Shown here: piece after piece, positions 35,945-45,737 of the stretch
How positions within the stretch are numbered: the first letter of the stretch is position 1
Layout of the letters: every line of letters begins with the position of its first letter
Assembly: GCF_001375555.1 (NCBI RefSeq)
Contig: NZ_CTDZ01000009.1
Location: 2,101,758-2,165,757 of the forward strand
Reading direction: 5' to 3'
DNA length: 64,000 nt
Source: Numidum massiliense
GTDB lineage: Bacteria; Bacillota; Bacilli; Thermoactinomycetales; Novibacillaceae
Position numbers and translations under genes: made by a program
Notes under the pieces: generated by a model
Told to the model about the DNA's origin: nothing
Seen by the model: the letters and a program-made list of their open reading frames with translations, nothing else
Database searches by the model: none

Positions 35945-36716
35945 AGACTTAGCCAAGCGTCCGCCGCGCACGAAAACGTATATGACCGTGCTGCTGATTG
36001 CCGTGTTACTCGTCGGTAGCGCCATGAAAACTGGGGTCGACTTTGCGGAACTCGTAACGGGATTACCAGAAATGAAACGTATCCTTAAAGAAATGTTCCC
36101 GCCAAATTGGGGTTACTTCGGCAAAATTGTCGACCCGATGTTAGACACAATCCGCATGGCGTTACTCGGGACGACCTTTGGAGCGATTCTCGCAATCCCA
36201 CTCATCTTCTTAGCAGCGGCTAACGTGTCGAAGTCGCCTTTTATATACCAACCGGCGCGGTTTGTGATGAACTTAATCCGCACCGTACCCGACTTGCTCC
36301 TCGCGGGCATTTTTGTCGCCATCTTCGGCATCGGACCGATTCCGGGTATACTCGCACTCGTCTTTTTCTCGCTCGGCTTTTTCGCCAAACTGGCGTACGA
36401 GTCGATTGAAGCGATCGATCCTGGCCCGTTAGAAGCGATGACGGCGGTCGGCGCCAACAAGTGGCAGTGGATTCAATACGGAGTGGTGCCACAAGTACTG
36501 CCGGCCTTTATTGCCCACGTGTTGTACACGTTCGAGGTGAACATCCGCGGCGCAGCCATCCTCGGCTTCGTCGGTGCCGGCGGGATCGGCCTTATCCTCG
36601 AACAAAACTTAGGGCGGCTGAAATACGACAACGTGATGACAATCATTCTCTTTACGTTGTTGATCGTCTGGATGATCGACTTCGTCAGTACGAGATTACG
36701 GGAGAAACTACTATGA
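35937..36716 (+). CDS. phnE: PhnE, phosphonate-type ABC permease (first)
   Basis: 259 residues from ATG 35937 (GGGAGAGGGAAG upstream, in the phnC end). About six helices; the EAA-like loop [20 protein letters not shown] contacts Phn[21 protein letters not shown] and [19 protein letters not shown] are PhnE family features. The ATGA overlap with the next gene indicates coupling. It forms the membrane channel with the second permease. Confidence 0.88.
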   Translation: MSRDLAKRPPRTKTYMTVLLIAVLLVGSAMKTGVDFAELVTGLPEMKRILKEMFPPNWGYFGKIVDPMLDTIRMALLGTTFGAILAIPLIFLAAANVSKSPFIYQPARFVMNLIRTVPDLLLAGIFVAIFGIGPIPGILALVFFSLGFFAKLAYESIEAIDPGPLEAMTAVGANKWQWIQYGVVPQVLPAFIAHVLYTFEVNIRGAAILGFVGAGGIGLILEQNLGRLKYDNVMTIILFTLLIVWMIDFVSTRLREKLL

Positions 36717-37510
36717 GCTATAAGAAACCGCAAAAACCACTACAACAGCGAATTGTCACATGGATGATCGTCCTGTTCCTCGCGATGCTGTACATATGGG
36801 CGTTTTCCGGCATCGCCTTCGACAAAATTAACGAAACGGCCGGCGAGGTGACGCGTTCGATTTTAGACGGGTTGTTTCACCCGAACTGGGGGTACGTCTA
36901 CGATCCCGCCGGAGAAGATTTAATAGACGCCCTGCTCGAAACGTTAGCGATTGCCATCTTGGGGACGTTCATTGCCGCGATACTTTGTATTCCGTTCGCC
37001 TTCTGGGCGGCGAACAACATGTCGCGGTCAAAAATCGTCAGCCAGACAGGAAAAATGTCCTTAAGCATTATTCGCACCTTCCCAGAAATCGTGCTAGCGC
37101 TGTTGTTTATCGTCGTCGTCGGCCCCGGGTCATACGCCGGTGTGCTCGCGCTCGGGTTACACTCGATCGGCATGCTCGGCAAGCTCGTGTCGGAGGCCAT
37201 TGAAAATATGGATTTAAGTCCGACCGAGGCACTTACAGCGTGCGGCGCCAACCGACTGCAGACGCTATGGTTTGCCGTCGTGCCGCAAATTATGCCCGAG
37301 TTTCTGTCGTTTGTCTTGTACCGCTTTGAAATTAACGTGCGTGCGGCCTCGATCTTAGGGGTCATCGGCGCTGGCGGGATCGGGACGCCGCTCATTTTCG
37401 CCTTATCGACGCGAGACTGGCCGAAAGTCGGTATTATTTTGCTCGGCATTATCGTCATGGTCACGATTATCGACTACATTTCTAGCTTCATCCGCAAACG
37501 CCTCGTCTAA
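36713..37510 (+). CDS. phnE: PhnE, phosphonate-type ABC permease (second)
   Basis: 265 residues from ATG 36713, overlapping the previous stop (ATGA). The same fold and the coupling loop EALTACGANRLQTLWFAVVP are present, as are SIIRTFPEIVLALLFIVVV and GVIGAGGIGTPLIFAL. Two different PhnE proteins in one operon are common in Bacillales and imply a heterodimeric channel. The binding-protein gene phnD lies downstream on the other strand, an unusual placement. Confidence 0.88.
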   Translation: MSYKKPQKPLQQRIVTWMIVLFLAMLYIWAFSGIAFDKINETAGEVTRSILDGLFHPNWGYVYDPAGEDLIDALLETLAIAILGTFIAAILCIPFAFWAANNMSRSKIVSQTGKMSLSIIRTFPEIVLALLFIVVVGPGSYAGVLALGLHSIGMLGKLVSEAIENMDLSPTEALTACGANRLQTLWFAVVPQIMPEFLSFVLYRFEINVRAASILGVIGAGGIGTPLIFALSTRDWPKVGIILLGIIVMVTIIDYISSFIRKRLV

Positions 37511-37523
37511 CGGTTGCAGTGAA

Positions 37524-37613
37524 GATGTGTACTGTAGCGGATTCATGAAACGTGATGTGTACTGTGGCGGATGCGTGATACGTGATGTGTACTGTAGCGG
37601 ATGAATGATACGT
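37524..37613. repeat. 30-bp tandem repeat, three copies
   Basis: Three adjacent 30-bp units (37524-37553, 37554-37583, 37584-37613), each starting GATGTGTACTGT and ending ACGT, with a few substitutions. They sit just after the phnE stop and before the terminator. The length is a multiple of three, but no supported gene covers it. Confidence 0.8.
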
Positions 37614-37650
37614 GTAGAAGATATAGAATGTGTAGGTCGTGCTTCAGGCG

Positions 37651-37690
37651 AAAAAAACCGTTCAAGCATCTTTGTGCTTGAACGGTTTTT
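37651..37690. terminator. Bidirectional terminator between phnE and phnD
   Basis: Perfect 11-bp stem CCGTTCAAGCA (37658-37668) / TGCTTGAACGG (37675-37685), with A7 before and T5 after. It can terminate both convergent units. Confidence 0.85.
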
Positions 37691-37772
37691 GCTTATCGTA
37701 CAAGATCGTGTGAGATCGCGCAAGACAGACTACACTTATCCGTACTAATCCGCATCAATAATGTGTCGCAAG

Positions 37773-38711
37773 TTACTCTCCGAGTTCTTCCTCGTACTCG
37801 CGGACAGTGTCAAAGTTGCTGTCCTTAGACGGGGAGTATCCTTCGTGGGAGTAAACGTCGCGAATGATTTCTTTCCCTTTTTCGTCCTTACCGATTTCGA
37901 TAAAGGCGTCACTTATTTTTTTCTTCCACTCATCCGTCAGATCCGGACGCACGGAAATCGTATCGTTCGGGATCTTTGCCGTCTTCTTCAAAACGACCGT
38001 ATCTTTGAAGGCGTTCGGGTAGTCTTTTTTAATGTTGTTGCGTGCGTCTTCAAATACGGCAGCAGCGTCAACCTGTCCGTTCAACAGTGCGAGCACAGCT
38101 TGGTCGTGCCCTTTCATCGTGACGCCTTCGACGTCATTTTGTGGATCGAGGCCGACTTTTTGCAGTTCCATCGCCGGCCAGACATATCCAGCGGACGAAG
38201 TGACGTTTTGCCATGCCACCTTTTTCCCTTTCAAATCTTTCACATCTTTAATTCCGGAGTCTTTTTTCACGAGAATGATGGAGTGGTAGAAGTCGACCAG
38301 TTCATCCGTATTTTCCCCGGTGTTGTCGTCTTTAATGCCGTAACGTTGCGCTTGTAAAATAACGTCGGCCGCCTCTTTTTTGTGTGCAATGACGTATGCG
38401 GTCGGAGGGAGAAATCCGACGTCAATCTTTTTACTTGCCATCGCTTCAATAACCGTATTGTAGTCCGTCGAAACACTGACTTTAACCGGGATACCCAGTT
38501 TGTCCTTTAACAACTCCTCGAGCGGCTTAGCCTTCGCTTCTAGCGTGTCTGCACTTTGCGAAGGGACGAATTGCACCGTGAGCTCTTTTGGCTCATACCC
38601 TTTAGCACCGTCTTTCCCTTCACTCCCCTCCTCTTTACTGCCACCACACCCTGCGAATAAGGCGACACTAAGGACACAGCAGAGCGCAACAACCGTTAGC
38701 TTCTTAAACAT
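37773..38711 (-). CDS. phnD: PhnD-type phosphonate-binding lipoprotein
   Basis: 312 residues from ATG 38711 with AGGAGG upstream; a frame to 38837 is not needed. A lipoprotein signal ends at FAGC (Cys22). The PhnD domain begins KELTVQFVPSQSADTLEAKA and has FLPPTAYVIAHKKEAADVIL, then GKKVAWQNVTSSAGYVWPAM in the ligand pocket. It should deliver phosphonate, phosphite or a related ligand to PhnC-PhnE. It is convergent to phnCEE, with its own promoter, so receptor and transporter can be controlled separately. Confidence 0.87.
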   Translation of the reverse strand: MFKKLTVVALCCVLSVALFAGCGGSKEEGSEGKDGAKGYEPKELTVQFVPSQSADTLEAKAKPLEELLKDKLGIPVKVSVSTDYNTVIEAMASKKIDVGFLPPTAYVIAHKKEAADVILQAQRYGIKDDNTGENTDELVDFYHSIILVKKDSGIKDVKDLKGKKVAWQNVTSSAGYVWPAMELQKVGLDPQNDVEGVTMKGHDQAVLALLNGQVDAAAVFEDARNNIKKDYPNAFKDTVVLKKTAKIPNDTISVRPDLTDEWKKKISDAFIEIGKDEKGKEIIRDVYSHEGYSPSKDSNFDTVREYEEELGE

Positions 38712-38990
38712 CGCGTTCCTCCTAATAACAACAATTTGAGTACCAACTTTAATATAGCATATGTTCCACCTTTTCGTGTCTTTTTTTTGTAAAGATTGTA
38801 CGCCACAAACTGCCCTTGAATTGCCCATAACACCCAACTTTGTAAAAGGCTAGTTTAAACGGCGTTACTTTTTTGTTAAAATAATGGTCATGTGAATATT
38901 TACGGGCTTAACGGGCTTAATCTGTCCATTTTTTTATGACCATTTGTACTAACGATTCGCTTGATCGATCATGCCAATGGGGGCCATCAC

Positions 38991-39944
38991 ATGAAAAAGA
39001 CGAAGAAATTTTCCCCGTATATGAGTTTTACTAGCGATAAATGGCGACAGTTGCGAAATTCGACGCCACTTCTATTGTCAGAAGCTGAATTAAATAAGTT
39101 ACTCGGACTCATCGAACAAGTGTCACTGGACGAAGTAGCGAACGTTTATTTGCCGTTATCGCGGCTGCTCAACCTTTATGTCGCCAACAGTCAACACATG
39201 TACCAAACGACGAAAAGGTTTCTCTGCGTTCCCGAGGAGAAAGTCCCCTACATTATCGGGATCGCTGGCAGTGTCGCCGTCGGCAAAAGTACGACCGCCC
39301 GCATTTTACAAACGTTGCTCTCGCGCTGGCCGAATCACCCGAAGGTCGATCTCGTGACGACAGACGGTTTTTTGTACCCGAACGCCGAACTCGAAAAGCG
39401 CGGTTTGATGAAGCGAAAGGGATTCCCCGAAAGCTATGACATTCGCGCCTTAATGAAGTTTTTGGCGGAAGTAAAATCGGGAAATCCCGAAGTTGTGACG
39501 CCTGTTTATTCCCACCTCGTTTACGATATCGTCCCGAACGAATACCAAGTCATTCGCCAGCCGGACATCGTCATCGTAGAAGGGCTAAACGTGTTACAAA
39601 CAACGCGGACGAGAAACGGAAATGGCCCCGTACCGCAATTGTTTGTATCAGACTTTTTCGATATATCACTCTACGTAGACGCAAACGTGAAAGACATTTC
39701 GCGATGGTATGTGGAGCGTTTTAAGCTGCTGCGGCATACGGCGTTTAAAGACCCAACGTCGTACTTCCGTCGTTACGCCGATTTATCTGACGATGAGGCG
39801 ACGGAGAAGGCGCTGTCCATTTGGCGCGAAATTAACGAACGCAATTTATTGATGAACATTTTGCCGACCCGGGCGCGCGCTGACATTATTTTACGTAAAG
39901 GGCCGAACCACGACATACAGGAAGTGAAGCTGCGGAAGTTGTAG
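38991..39944 (+). CDS. coaA: Pantothenate kinase, type I (CoaA)
   Basis: 317 residues from ATG 38991 (GGGGG seven bases upstream); a longer frame from 38961 has no site. The P-loop [17 protein letters not shown] is diagnostic, and [20 protein letters not shown] is the CoaA N-terminus. [20 protein letters not shown] and EGLNVLQ complete the signature. It phosphorylates pantothenate, the first committed step of coenzyme A synthesis. Monocistronic, with a terminator at 40066-40105. Confidence 0.92.
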   Translation: MKKTKKFSPYMSFTSDKWRQLRNSTPLLLSEAELNKLLGLIEQVSLDEVANVYLPLSRLLNLYVANSQHMYQTTKRFLCVPEEKVPYIIGIAGSVAVGKSTTARILQTLLSRWPNHPKVDLVTTDGFLYPNAELEKRGLMKRKGFPESYDIRALMKFLAEVKSGNPEVVTPVYSHLVYDIVPNEYQVIRQPDIVIVEGLNVLQTTRTRNGNGPVPQLFVSDFFDISLYVDANVKDISRWYVERFKLLRHTAFKDPTSYFRRYADLSDDEATEKALSIWREINERNLLMNILPTRARADIILRKGPNHDIQEVKLRKL

Positions 39945-40065
39945 TAAGTGTTGACCGGATTGACCCGGATAACACGGTAAGTTGCCCTTGGTGAAACGAC
40001 GAATGAGTGCATAACTAACATTCCTTTGTGTCCAGCTATGTGGCGGTTAGGCGCTTATGCGCATG

Positions 40066-40105
40066 GCTTACCTGTCCCCTGTGAGATGGGGCCAGGTAAG
40101 CTTTT
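40066..40105 (+). terminator. Terminator downstream of coaA
   Basis: Stem GCTTACCTG (40066-40074) / CAGGTAAGC (40093-40101), with an inner CCC/GGG pairing, followed by TTTT. Confidence 0.65.
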
Positions 40106-40276
40106 GATCAAATAGCGTTACTTCTCCTCTTTCGCTACATACGCTTGCAGAAGGTATAAGCGCCCAATCCTAAAAATTAGGGTGAGAATTAAGCTGTTTT
40201 TAAGGCAGCGTTTAACAACAGTTAAACTGCAGTTAGTAGAGTGATTGCAAACGCTTACTATTGGGAGGTTCGTAGT

Positions 40277-41521
40277 ATGCATTCACTCCATGTTAAAAAC
40301 CGGATCAAAGTGATCGATGTCATTCGCGGCTTAGCGATTTTCGGCATTTTGCTCGTCAATATTTTTTTCTTCAGTTCATCGCAGACGGCAATCGCGTCCG
40401 GTGTGCCACTTTGGACGGGGACAGCAGACCGCGTGACAGAGAAGGTTATCGAACTGTTCGTTAATGGTAAGTTCCTTTGTATCTTCTCTTTTTTGTTTGG
40501 TTTCGGCACCATCTTATTCAAAGAAAGCGTACTGGCAAAAGGGAAGCGCTTCGGCCGCCTCTATGTACGCCGTTTATTCGCACTCGCGATTTTCGGGGGC
40601 ATCCACGGCCTACTCATTTGGTACGGTGATATTTTATTCCATTATGCGTTGCTAGGCTTCGCCCTCCTCTTATTTCATAACTGTCGTGCAAAAACGTTAC
40701 TCACCTGGATTGTCGTGTTGGCGTTACTCGTTCCGCTCTTGTTCACGTTGTCGAATTTAGTCGTTCCAACCGATCAACTCATTGCCTCAGACCAAGCGCA
40801 AGTTGAGGTAAAAAAAACAGGGAAGGCGCAGCAAGCTCACGATCAAGCGATTTACGGCAATGGGACGTACACGAAAATCGCCGCGCAGCGCATCGCTGAT
40901 TGGAACGCTAGTGTTATAAACCAGCTCATCTTTTATCCACAACTGCTGAGCATGTTTTTACTCGGCGCGTATTTTTCCAAGCGACGGTTGTTACACGACG
41001 TCACCACCCATCGCACGACGTTGAAAAAAATCGGTGCCGTATGCGGTAGCCTCGGTTTATTCTTCGCATTTTTACCGATGCTCATCCAGTTAGTGCCATA
41101 TAACTTCGCTTTATCGCCGCGCCTGCTCGCCATCGTAGACACGGTGCCGATTTTGCTTAGCTGGCAGCTGCTTGCACTGTTTTACATAACGGCACTCGTC
41201 CTCTTATTTACACGCCCTCGCTGGCGGAAAGTGTTAGATCCGTTCGCGGCTGTCGGCCGTACCGCGTTCAGTAACTACATCTTCCAGTCACTACTCTGTA
41301 CGACGATTTTTTACAGTTTTGGCTTCGGGCTGTTCGGCAAAGTTGGGCCGTTCGCCGCCGTATGGCTCGTCTGTGCGATTTTTGTGTTGCAAATGGGCTT
41401 GAGTGCACTCTGGTTGCGCTACTTCCGCATTGGTCCACTCGAATGGGTGTGGCGGGTGTTCACTTACATGTCCGTTCCGCCGCTACGGCGTCCAGCGACG
41501 GAACGGTCGACACTCATTTGA
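40277..41521 (+). CDS. DUF418 family membrane protein
   Basis: 414 residues from ATG 40277 (GGGAGG upstream). About ten helices; the N-terminal motif KVIDVIRGLAIFGILLVN is the hallmark of the DUF418/DUF1624 acyltransferase-like membrane families (YeiB-like). VGRTAFSNYIFQSLLCTTIF and the final helices are typical. FLFGFGTILFKE follows in the second loop. These proteins are putative envelope transporters or transferases with no established substrate. Monocistronic. Confidence 0.85.
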   Translation: MHSLHVKNRIKVIDVIRGLAIFGILLVNIFFFSSSQTAIASGVPLWTGTADRVTEKVIELFVNGKFLCIFSFLFGFGTILFKESVLAKGKRFGRLYVRRLFALAIFGGIHGLLIWYGDILFHYALLGFALLLFHNCRAKTLLTWIVVLALLVPLLFTLSNLVVPTDQLIASDQAQVEVKKTGKAQQAHDQAIYGNGTYTKIAAQRIADWNASVINQLIFYPQLLSMFLLGAYFSKRRLLHDVTTHRTTLKKIGAVCGSLGLFFAFLPMLIQLVPYNFALSPRLLAIVDTVPILLSWQLLALFYITALVLLFTRPRWRKVLDPFAAVGRTAFSNYIFQSLLCTTIFYSFGFGLFGKVGPFAAVWLVCAIFVLQMGLSALWLRYFRIGPLEWVWRVFTYMSVPPLRRPATERSTLI

Positions 41522-41621
41522 ACCAACACTTGCCCAGAGCTACGTTTATCCGGTCCGTCCATACGTTTAGCCGGACCACGTTTATTCAGTCTTACGTCTG
41601 TTCCAGCCAACACTTACGGAC

Positions 41622-43541
41622 CTACATTTGTTCGGGAGTGGCAATGCCGAGAAGGCGCAACCCTTCGCGCAACACGATGGCGACTGCGGCGACGAGCGCT
41701 AACTTTGCATGCCGCTCTCCTTCCCCTCCTGCCAAAACGCGCACACTGCTGTAATATTTGTTAAACGCTTGGGCTAAATCGAGCACGAACTTACTTATTT
41801 GCGACGGATCGTTGTCGTCTAGCGCTCGGCGTACGACGTGCGGAAAGTTCATGAGCGCCGTTGCGACAGCCCACGCTTTCGCGTCGCCATACACGTCCTT
41901 TCGCTGTGGCATATCACTGCTTTCGCCAGGCAGCCCCTCGCTACTCCTTAACCGCCCTTCACCGCGCCCCGACTGCCCATCGGCTGCCACTAACGCATCT
42001 TTGTTCAGGGTTAACTGCAGACTGTCATTCACGAGAGCGTCACCAGCGACACATCGTTGTTCCAATCGCACGCCACCCTTCCGCAACAGCGAACGCGCAC
42101 GCGTGTAGGTGTACTGCACGTACGGCCCCGTCTCCCCTTCAAAGGTGAGCATGTCGTCGAGCGAAAACTCAATGTCGTTTAAGCGATTATGCTTCAGGTC
42201 GTTAAAAATGACGGCACCGACTCCGACTTGTCGCGCCACCGTTTCAGGATCCACAAGCGATGGATTTGCCCGTTTGATATGCTCACGCACCTTCGCAATC
42301 GCCCGCTCGAGCACGTGTTCTAATAGCACAACCTTCCCTTTGCGCGTCGACATTTTTTTCCCGTCTTGTAGCAGCAACCCGAAGGGGACGTGCGCCATCT
42401 GTTCGGCCCACTCAAAGCCCATTTTCTTTAACACGGCAAACAGTTGCTGAAAGTGCAGCCGCTGTTCGTGTCCGACGACGTACAGGGCGTGTGCAAAACG
42501 GTATGTCCTGTAGCGGTACAGCGCGGCCGCTAAATCGCGCGTCGCGTACAAGGTAGCTCCGTCCGATTTTTTGATTAAACACGGCGGCAAGTCATATGCG
42601 GCGAGGGACACGACGTCTGCGCCTTCCGACCGTTCTAACAACTGTTTCTGCTCGAGCAAGGCGACGACCTCATCCATTTTATCGTTATAAAACGCCTCGC
42701 CGTCGCTCGAATCGAAGCTGATCCCGAGCAAGTCGTATATTTTTTGGAATTCTTGCAGCGACTCGTGGCGAAACCACTTCCACAGTGCGACTGCTTCGGC
42801 CTCACCGTCTTCCAATTTTTTAAACCACGCGCGCCCTTCTGCTTCTAAGGACGGGGAAGTTGCCGCTTCGTCGTGAAAGCGGACGTATAGTGCGAGCAAG
42901 GTGGGAATCGGTGCTTTCTCCACCTCAGCCGCATCTCCCCACCGTTTGTAGGCAGCCATCAGTTTTCCGAACTGCGTGCCCCAATCGCCCAAGTGGTTGA
43001 TACGCACCGGACGATAGCCGCACTTTGCATACATGTTGGCGAGCGCGTTGCCGATCACCGTCGAACGCAAGTGCCCCATAGAAAATGGCTTGGCGATGTT
43101 CGGTGACGAAAAATCGATCGGCACCGCCTCTCCTCGGCCAATGTCACACGAGCCGTACCCGGGCCCCTCCGCGAGTACGTTCGCGACGACCGCCTGCCCG
43201 ACGCGAGTCCGGTTGAGAAATATGTTGACGTAAGCCCCGACTTGCTCCGCCTTTTGTATTGGAGCTTGCATCGCCTTTTCTGAAACCGATTTTTCCCGAG
43301 GATGTTGCGCCACCTCTTGCACACATTCGCCATGTACATACGCTGTCAGCTGTGCGGCAATTGCTTGCGGTGGGCGACGAAAACGTTTGGCCAACGCAAA
43401 ACACGGCAAGGCGAAATCACCGAGCGTCGGGTTAGGCGGAGTTTCCAATAAACGGTATATATCCGCCACTGCCACTTCGGCACCGTTTAACGATTGCACA
43501 GCAGAGGTAAGTATTTGTGCCACTTGTTTTTTTACATCCAT
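41622..43541 (-). CDS. argS: Arginyl-tRNA synthetase
   Basis: 639 residues. The class I motif FSMGHLRST (153-161, HIGH-type) and the KMSKS-type KKMSTRKG are present, as are DFSSPNIAKP and HLGDWGTQFGKL. The C-terminal anticodon-binding domain ends with GLRLLGIATPEQM, the usual ArgS tail. Typical ArgS is about 555-570 residues; here a charged insert near 72-96 and a Gly/Ser/Arg-rich insert of about 45 residues (roughly 500-545) before the anticodon-binding domain account for the extra length. Expression is controlled by the T-box leader upstream. Confidence 0.92.
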   Translation of the reverse strand: MDVKKQVAQILTSAVQSLNGAEVAVADIYRLLETPPNPTLGDFALPCFALAKRFRRPPQAIAAQLTAYVHGECVQEVAQHPREKSVSEKAMQAPIQKAEQVGAYVNIFLNRTRVGQAVVANVLAEGPGYGSCDIGRGEAVPIDFSSPNIAKPFSMGHLRSTVIGNALANMYAKCGYRPVRINHLGDWGTQFGKLMAAYKRWGDAAEVEKAPIPTLLALYVRFHDEAATSPSLEAEGRAWFKKLEDGEAEAVALWKWFRHESLQEFQKIYDLLGISFDSSDGEAFYNDKMDEVVALLEQKQLLERSEGADVVSLAAYDLPPCLIKKSDGATLYATRDLAAALYRYRTYRFAHALYVVGHEQRLHFQQLFAVLKKMGFEWAEQMAHVPFGLLLQDGKKMSTRKGKVVLLEHVLERAIAKVREHIKRANPSLVDPETVARQVGVGAVIFNDLKHNRLNDIEFSLDDMLTFEGETGPYVQYTYTRARSLLRKGGVRLEQRCVAGDALVNDSLQLTLNKDALVAADGQSGRGEGRLRSSEGLPGESSDMPQRKDVYGDAKAWAVATALMNFPHVVRRALDDNDPSQISKFVLDLAQAFNKYYSSVRVLAGGEGERHAKLALVAAVAIVLREGLRLLGIATPEQM

Positions 43542-43579
43542 CTTGCTCCCATCCTTTCGTAAACGGACATTTTCTATAA

Positions 43580-43868
43580 AAGAAAAAAGAAAAACCTCTC
43601 ATCCCTATTCAACACATAGAGACGAGAGGTTATTGCCTTCTCCCGCGGTACCACTCTTATTGCTTCCGTAGAAGCCTACTTTTCGTCACACGGACTTGAA
43701 GCGTTAACGGGCTTTTCCCGGCACACCCTACTAAGCGCACGTCGTTCAGGTGTACATCTACAAGGTCCGCTTCATCTACCGCCGGTGCATCGGGCTCTCA
43801 CCGTTCCCCGACTCGCTGCACACCGCCCGCGATAAACTACTGTCCTCATCATCGATCGCATCTGTCGT
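43580..43868 (-). promoter_or_regulatory. T-box riboswitch of argS
   Basis: The reverse strand carries the T-box sequence AGAGTGGTACCGCGG (43657-43643). The terminator stem AACCTCTC/GAGAGGTT with a T-rich tail lies at 43631-43581. Upstream is a stem I region with GCGAGTCGGGG ... CGGTGAGAGCCCG. A CGA triplet (Arg) directly follows a GAA at 43747-43742 and is the best specifier candidate. Uncharged tRNA-Arg should stabilise the antiterminator and let argS be read. Confidence 0.88.
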
Positions 43869-43875
43869 TTTGCTC

Positions 43876-43904
43876 ATTATACCGATTCAGGCCGCTAGTC
43901 GCAA
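43876..43904 (-). promoter_or_regulatory. Promoter of the argS T-box transcript
   Basis: On the reverse strand TTGCGA (43904-43899), a 17-bp spacer and a consensus TATAAT (43881-43876). The expected start is near 43868, at the beginning of the T-box leader. Confidence 0.75.
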
Positions 43905-44076
43905 CTACGCCACACATTTGAAAACAGTGTTATGTGGTCGGATTGGCGAGATACTGTTCCTCCAAAGCCTCTTCTACAAAACGGACAGCTTATCGTATAA
44001 TAACTATAACACGCCAATACGCCCTGAGCGTATGCGTTTCTCTTACGGAAATGATTACTACAAAAGGGGACAAGTA

Positions 44077-44688
44077 ATGGATACGAGTGTTTTTATTCAT
44101 TGGATTACAGAATATGGCTACATCGCCCTGTTTATTAGTTTATGGCTTGGGATTGTCGGTATGCCGATCCCTGACGAAGTGATCGTCATGAGTGCAGGCG
44201 CGGTGTCGGCGATGCGACTCCTCCAGCCCGTCCCCTCTTTCCTCGTCACCTACCTCGGCGTTATTTCTGGATTGACGATCGGTTACCTCATCGGTAGAGT
44301 GGCTGGTACGCTGCTGCTCGACAAGCTGCTTCGAAAAAAGAAGTGGCAGAAATACGTCGACAAGTCACGGCATTTATTGGACAAATACGGGCCGTTCGCT
44401 CTCTGTATTAGTTATTTTTTTCCTTTTGTCCGGCATCTCGTACCTTATCTCGTCGGCATGAACAAAATGTCATTCGGCCGTTACACGTTATTCTCGTTTA
44501 CGACCGGATGTGCATGGACCGCCCTTTATTTTGTCCTCGGCTTCCTTTTCGGATCACACATCGAAAAAATTGGGCGCCTCGTCAACCAATTTGGCTGGTA
44601 CGCCCTTTACGCCTTGCTACTAATCGCAACAATAGCACTCGCGGTCAAAGTATACACTGCCGTTAAGTCCGCACCGAAAGGCGAATAA
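44077..44688 (+). CDS. DedA family membrane protein
   Basis: 203 residues from ATG 44077 (AAAAGGGGACAAG upstream); the frame opens back to 43750 through the T-box region and is not coding there. It has the DedA signature: GIVGMPIPDEVIVMSAGAVS near the N-terminus, LIGRVAGTLLLDKLLRKKKW, and RHLVPYLVGMNKMSFGRYTL. DedA proteins support lipid flipping (undecaprenyl phosphate or phosphatidylethanolamine) and membrane potential. Single gene, convergent with the DapA-family gene. Confidence 0.87.
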   Translation: MDTSVFIHWITEYGYIALFISLWLGIVGMPIPDEVIVMSAGAVSAMRLLQPVPSFLVTYLGVISGLTIGYLIGRVAGTLLLDKLLRKKKWQKYVDKSRHLLDKYGPFALCISYFFPFVRHLVPYLVGMNKMSFGRYTLFSFTTGCAWTALYFVLGFLFGSHIEKIGRLVNQFGWYALYALLLIATIALAVKVYTAVKSAPKGE

Positions 44689-44710
44689 GAAATGAAAACG
44701 TAAATCCCCC

Positions 44711-45619
44711 TCACTTCGGACACGCAACTAAATCGTAACGGTCAAGCACTTTGCGCAATTTTTGCTGTACCTCATCCATAGGCAAAGCCAGTGGTTTACG
44801 GATGACGGGGCGAATTTTACCCATGAGCGCGAGACTCGCTTTCAGCGGGCCCGGGTTTGTCTCCCAGAAGAGCGCTTCGTTTAAATCTAGCAAGTAGTAG
44901 TGTAAATCGAGCGCCTCCTTCCACTGTCCTCGCGCCGCCAAGTTGTACAGCTCGGCTACTTCGCGCGGCATCACATTTGCGGTGGCACTAATGTGACCAG
45001 CCCCGCCTAACGTCAGCATCGGGTAGCACAGCTCTTCGATCCCGGAGTAGACGTGGAAATCGCGGCCACACTTGTGCAACACGTGACTGACCTGCTCAAA
45101 GTTTTTGTTCGACTCTTTCACGCCGATAATGTTGCGGCAATCGCGGCGCAAGCGCGCCATCGTCTGTGGCGCCATGTTCACCCCGGTGCGCCCGGGAATG
45201 TTGTAAATGACGAGCGGGATGTCGATTGCGTCCGCTACCTCGCGAAAGTGACGGTAGAGCGCTTCTTGCGACGGTTTGTTGTAGTAAGGGACGATCACCA
45301 TGACGGCATCGGCACCGATTTTCTCCGCAAATGTCGTCAAATGCATCGTTTCCTCAAAATTCGTCGAGCCGGTGCCGAGTAGCGTCGGCCGCCGCCCTTT
45401 CACCGCATCGACCGTCACCTCGTACAAATACTTCCGTTCGTCGAGAGTGAGAGAACTCGGTTCTCCCGTCGTCCCGGAACAAGAAATGCCGTGACTGCCG
45501 CTGTCGATTTGCCACTCGATCAGTTCGCGATACGTTTTTTCATCGAACTGCCCGTCGTCCGTAAACGGCGTCACCATCGGGCAAATGGACCCTTTAAATT
45601 TTTCCACTTCTAGCGCCAT
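44711..45619 (-). CDS. DapA-family class I aldolase in the hpa operon
   Basis: 302 residues from ATG 45619 (GGAGGGG upstream); an upstream in-frame run to 45892 is not coding. The (beta/alpha)8 aldolase shows SGTTGEPSSL (48-57), Tyr139-Asn-Ile-Pro-Gly-Arg-Thr and Schiff-base Lys168 (GVKESNKN). These residues also fit 4-hydroxy-tetrahydrodipicolinate synthase. As the last gene of a homoprotocatechuate operon that shows no hpaI, it may instead catalyse the final retro-aldol step releasing pyruvate. That is inference from context. Placement speaks against lysine or dipicolinate synthesis. Confidence 0.75.
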   Translation of the reverse strand: MALEVEKFKGSICPMVTPFTDDGQFDEKTYRELIEWQIDSGSHGISCSGTTGEPSSLTLDERKYLYEVTVDAVKGRRPTLLGTGSTNFEETMHLTTFAEKIGADAVMVIVPYYNKPSQEALYRHFREVADAIDIPLVIYNIPGRTGVNMAPQTMARLRRDCRNIIGVKESNKNFEQVSHVLHKCGRDFHVYSGIEELCYPMLTLGGAGHISATANVMPREVAELYNLAARGQWKEALDLHYYLLDLNEALFWETNPGPLKASLALMGKIRPVIRKPLALPMDEVQQKLRKVLDRYDLVACPK

Positions 45620-45737
45620 TTTTATCCCCTCCGTTAAGCATAGCGCGTGATGCGCGTGATAGCGTGTCGCCGTAACGCGCGATTGCACGATTGCCATTGT
45701 TTGTATGAAATGCTTTTTACGTCCAGCGTGCGTTGCC

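Noticed and set aside
37403-37723. Reverse-strand frame encoding ten-residue repeats (HPLQYTSR-like)
   Set aside because: It arises because the 30-bp tandem repeat is a multiple of three; it also overlaps the phnE 3' end and the terminator, and has no ribosome binding site.
43750-44076. N-terminal extension of the DedA protein frame
   Set aside because: This stretch is the T-box leader and promoter of argS on the other strand; the ribosome binding site before 44077 marks the true start.
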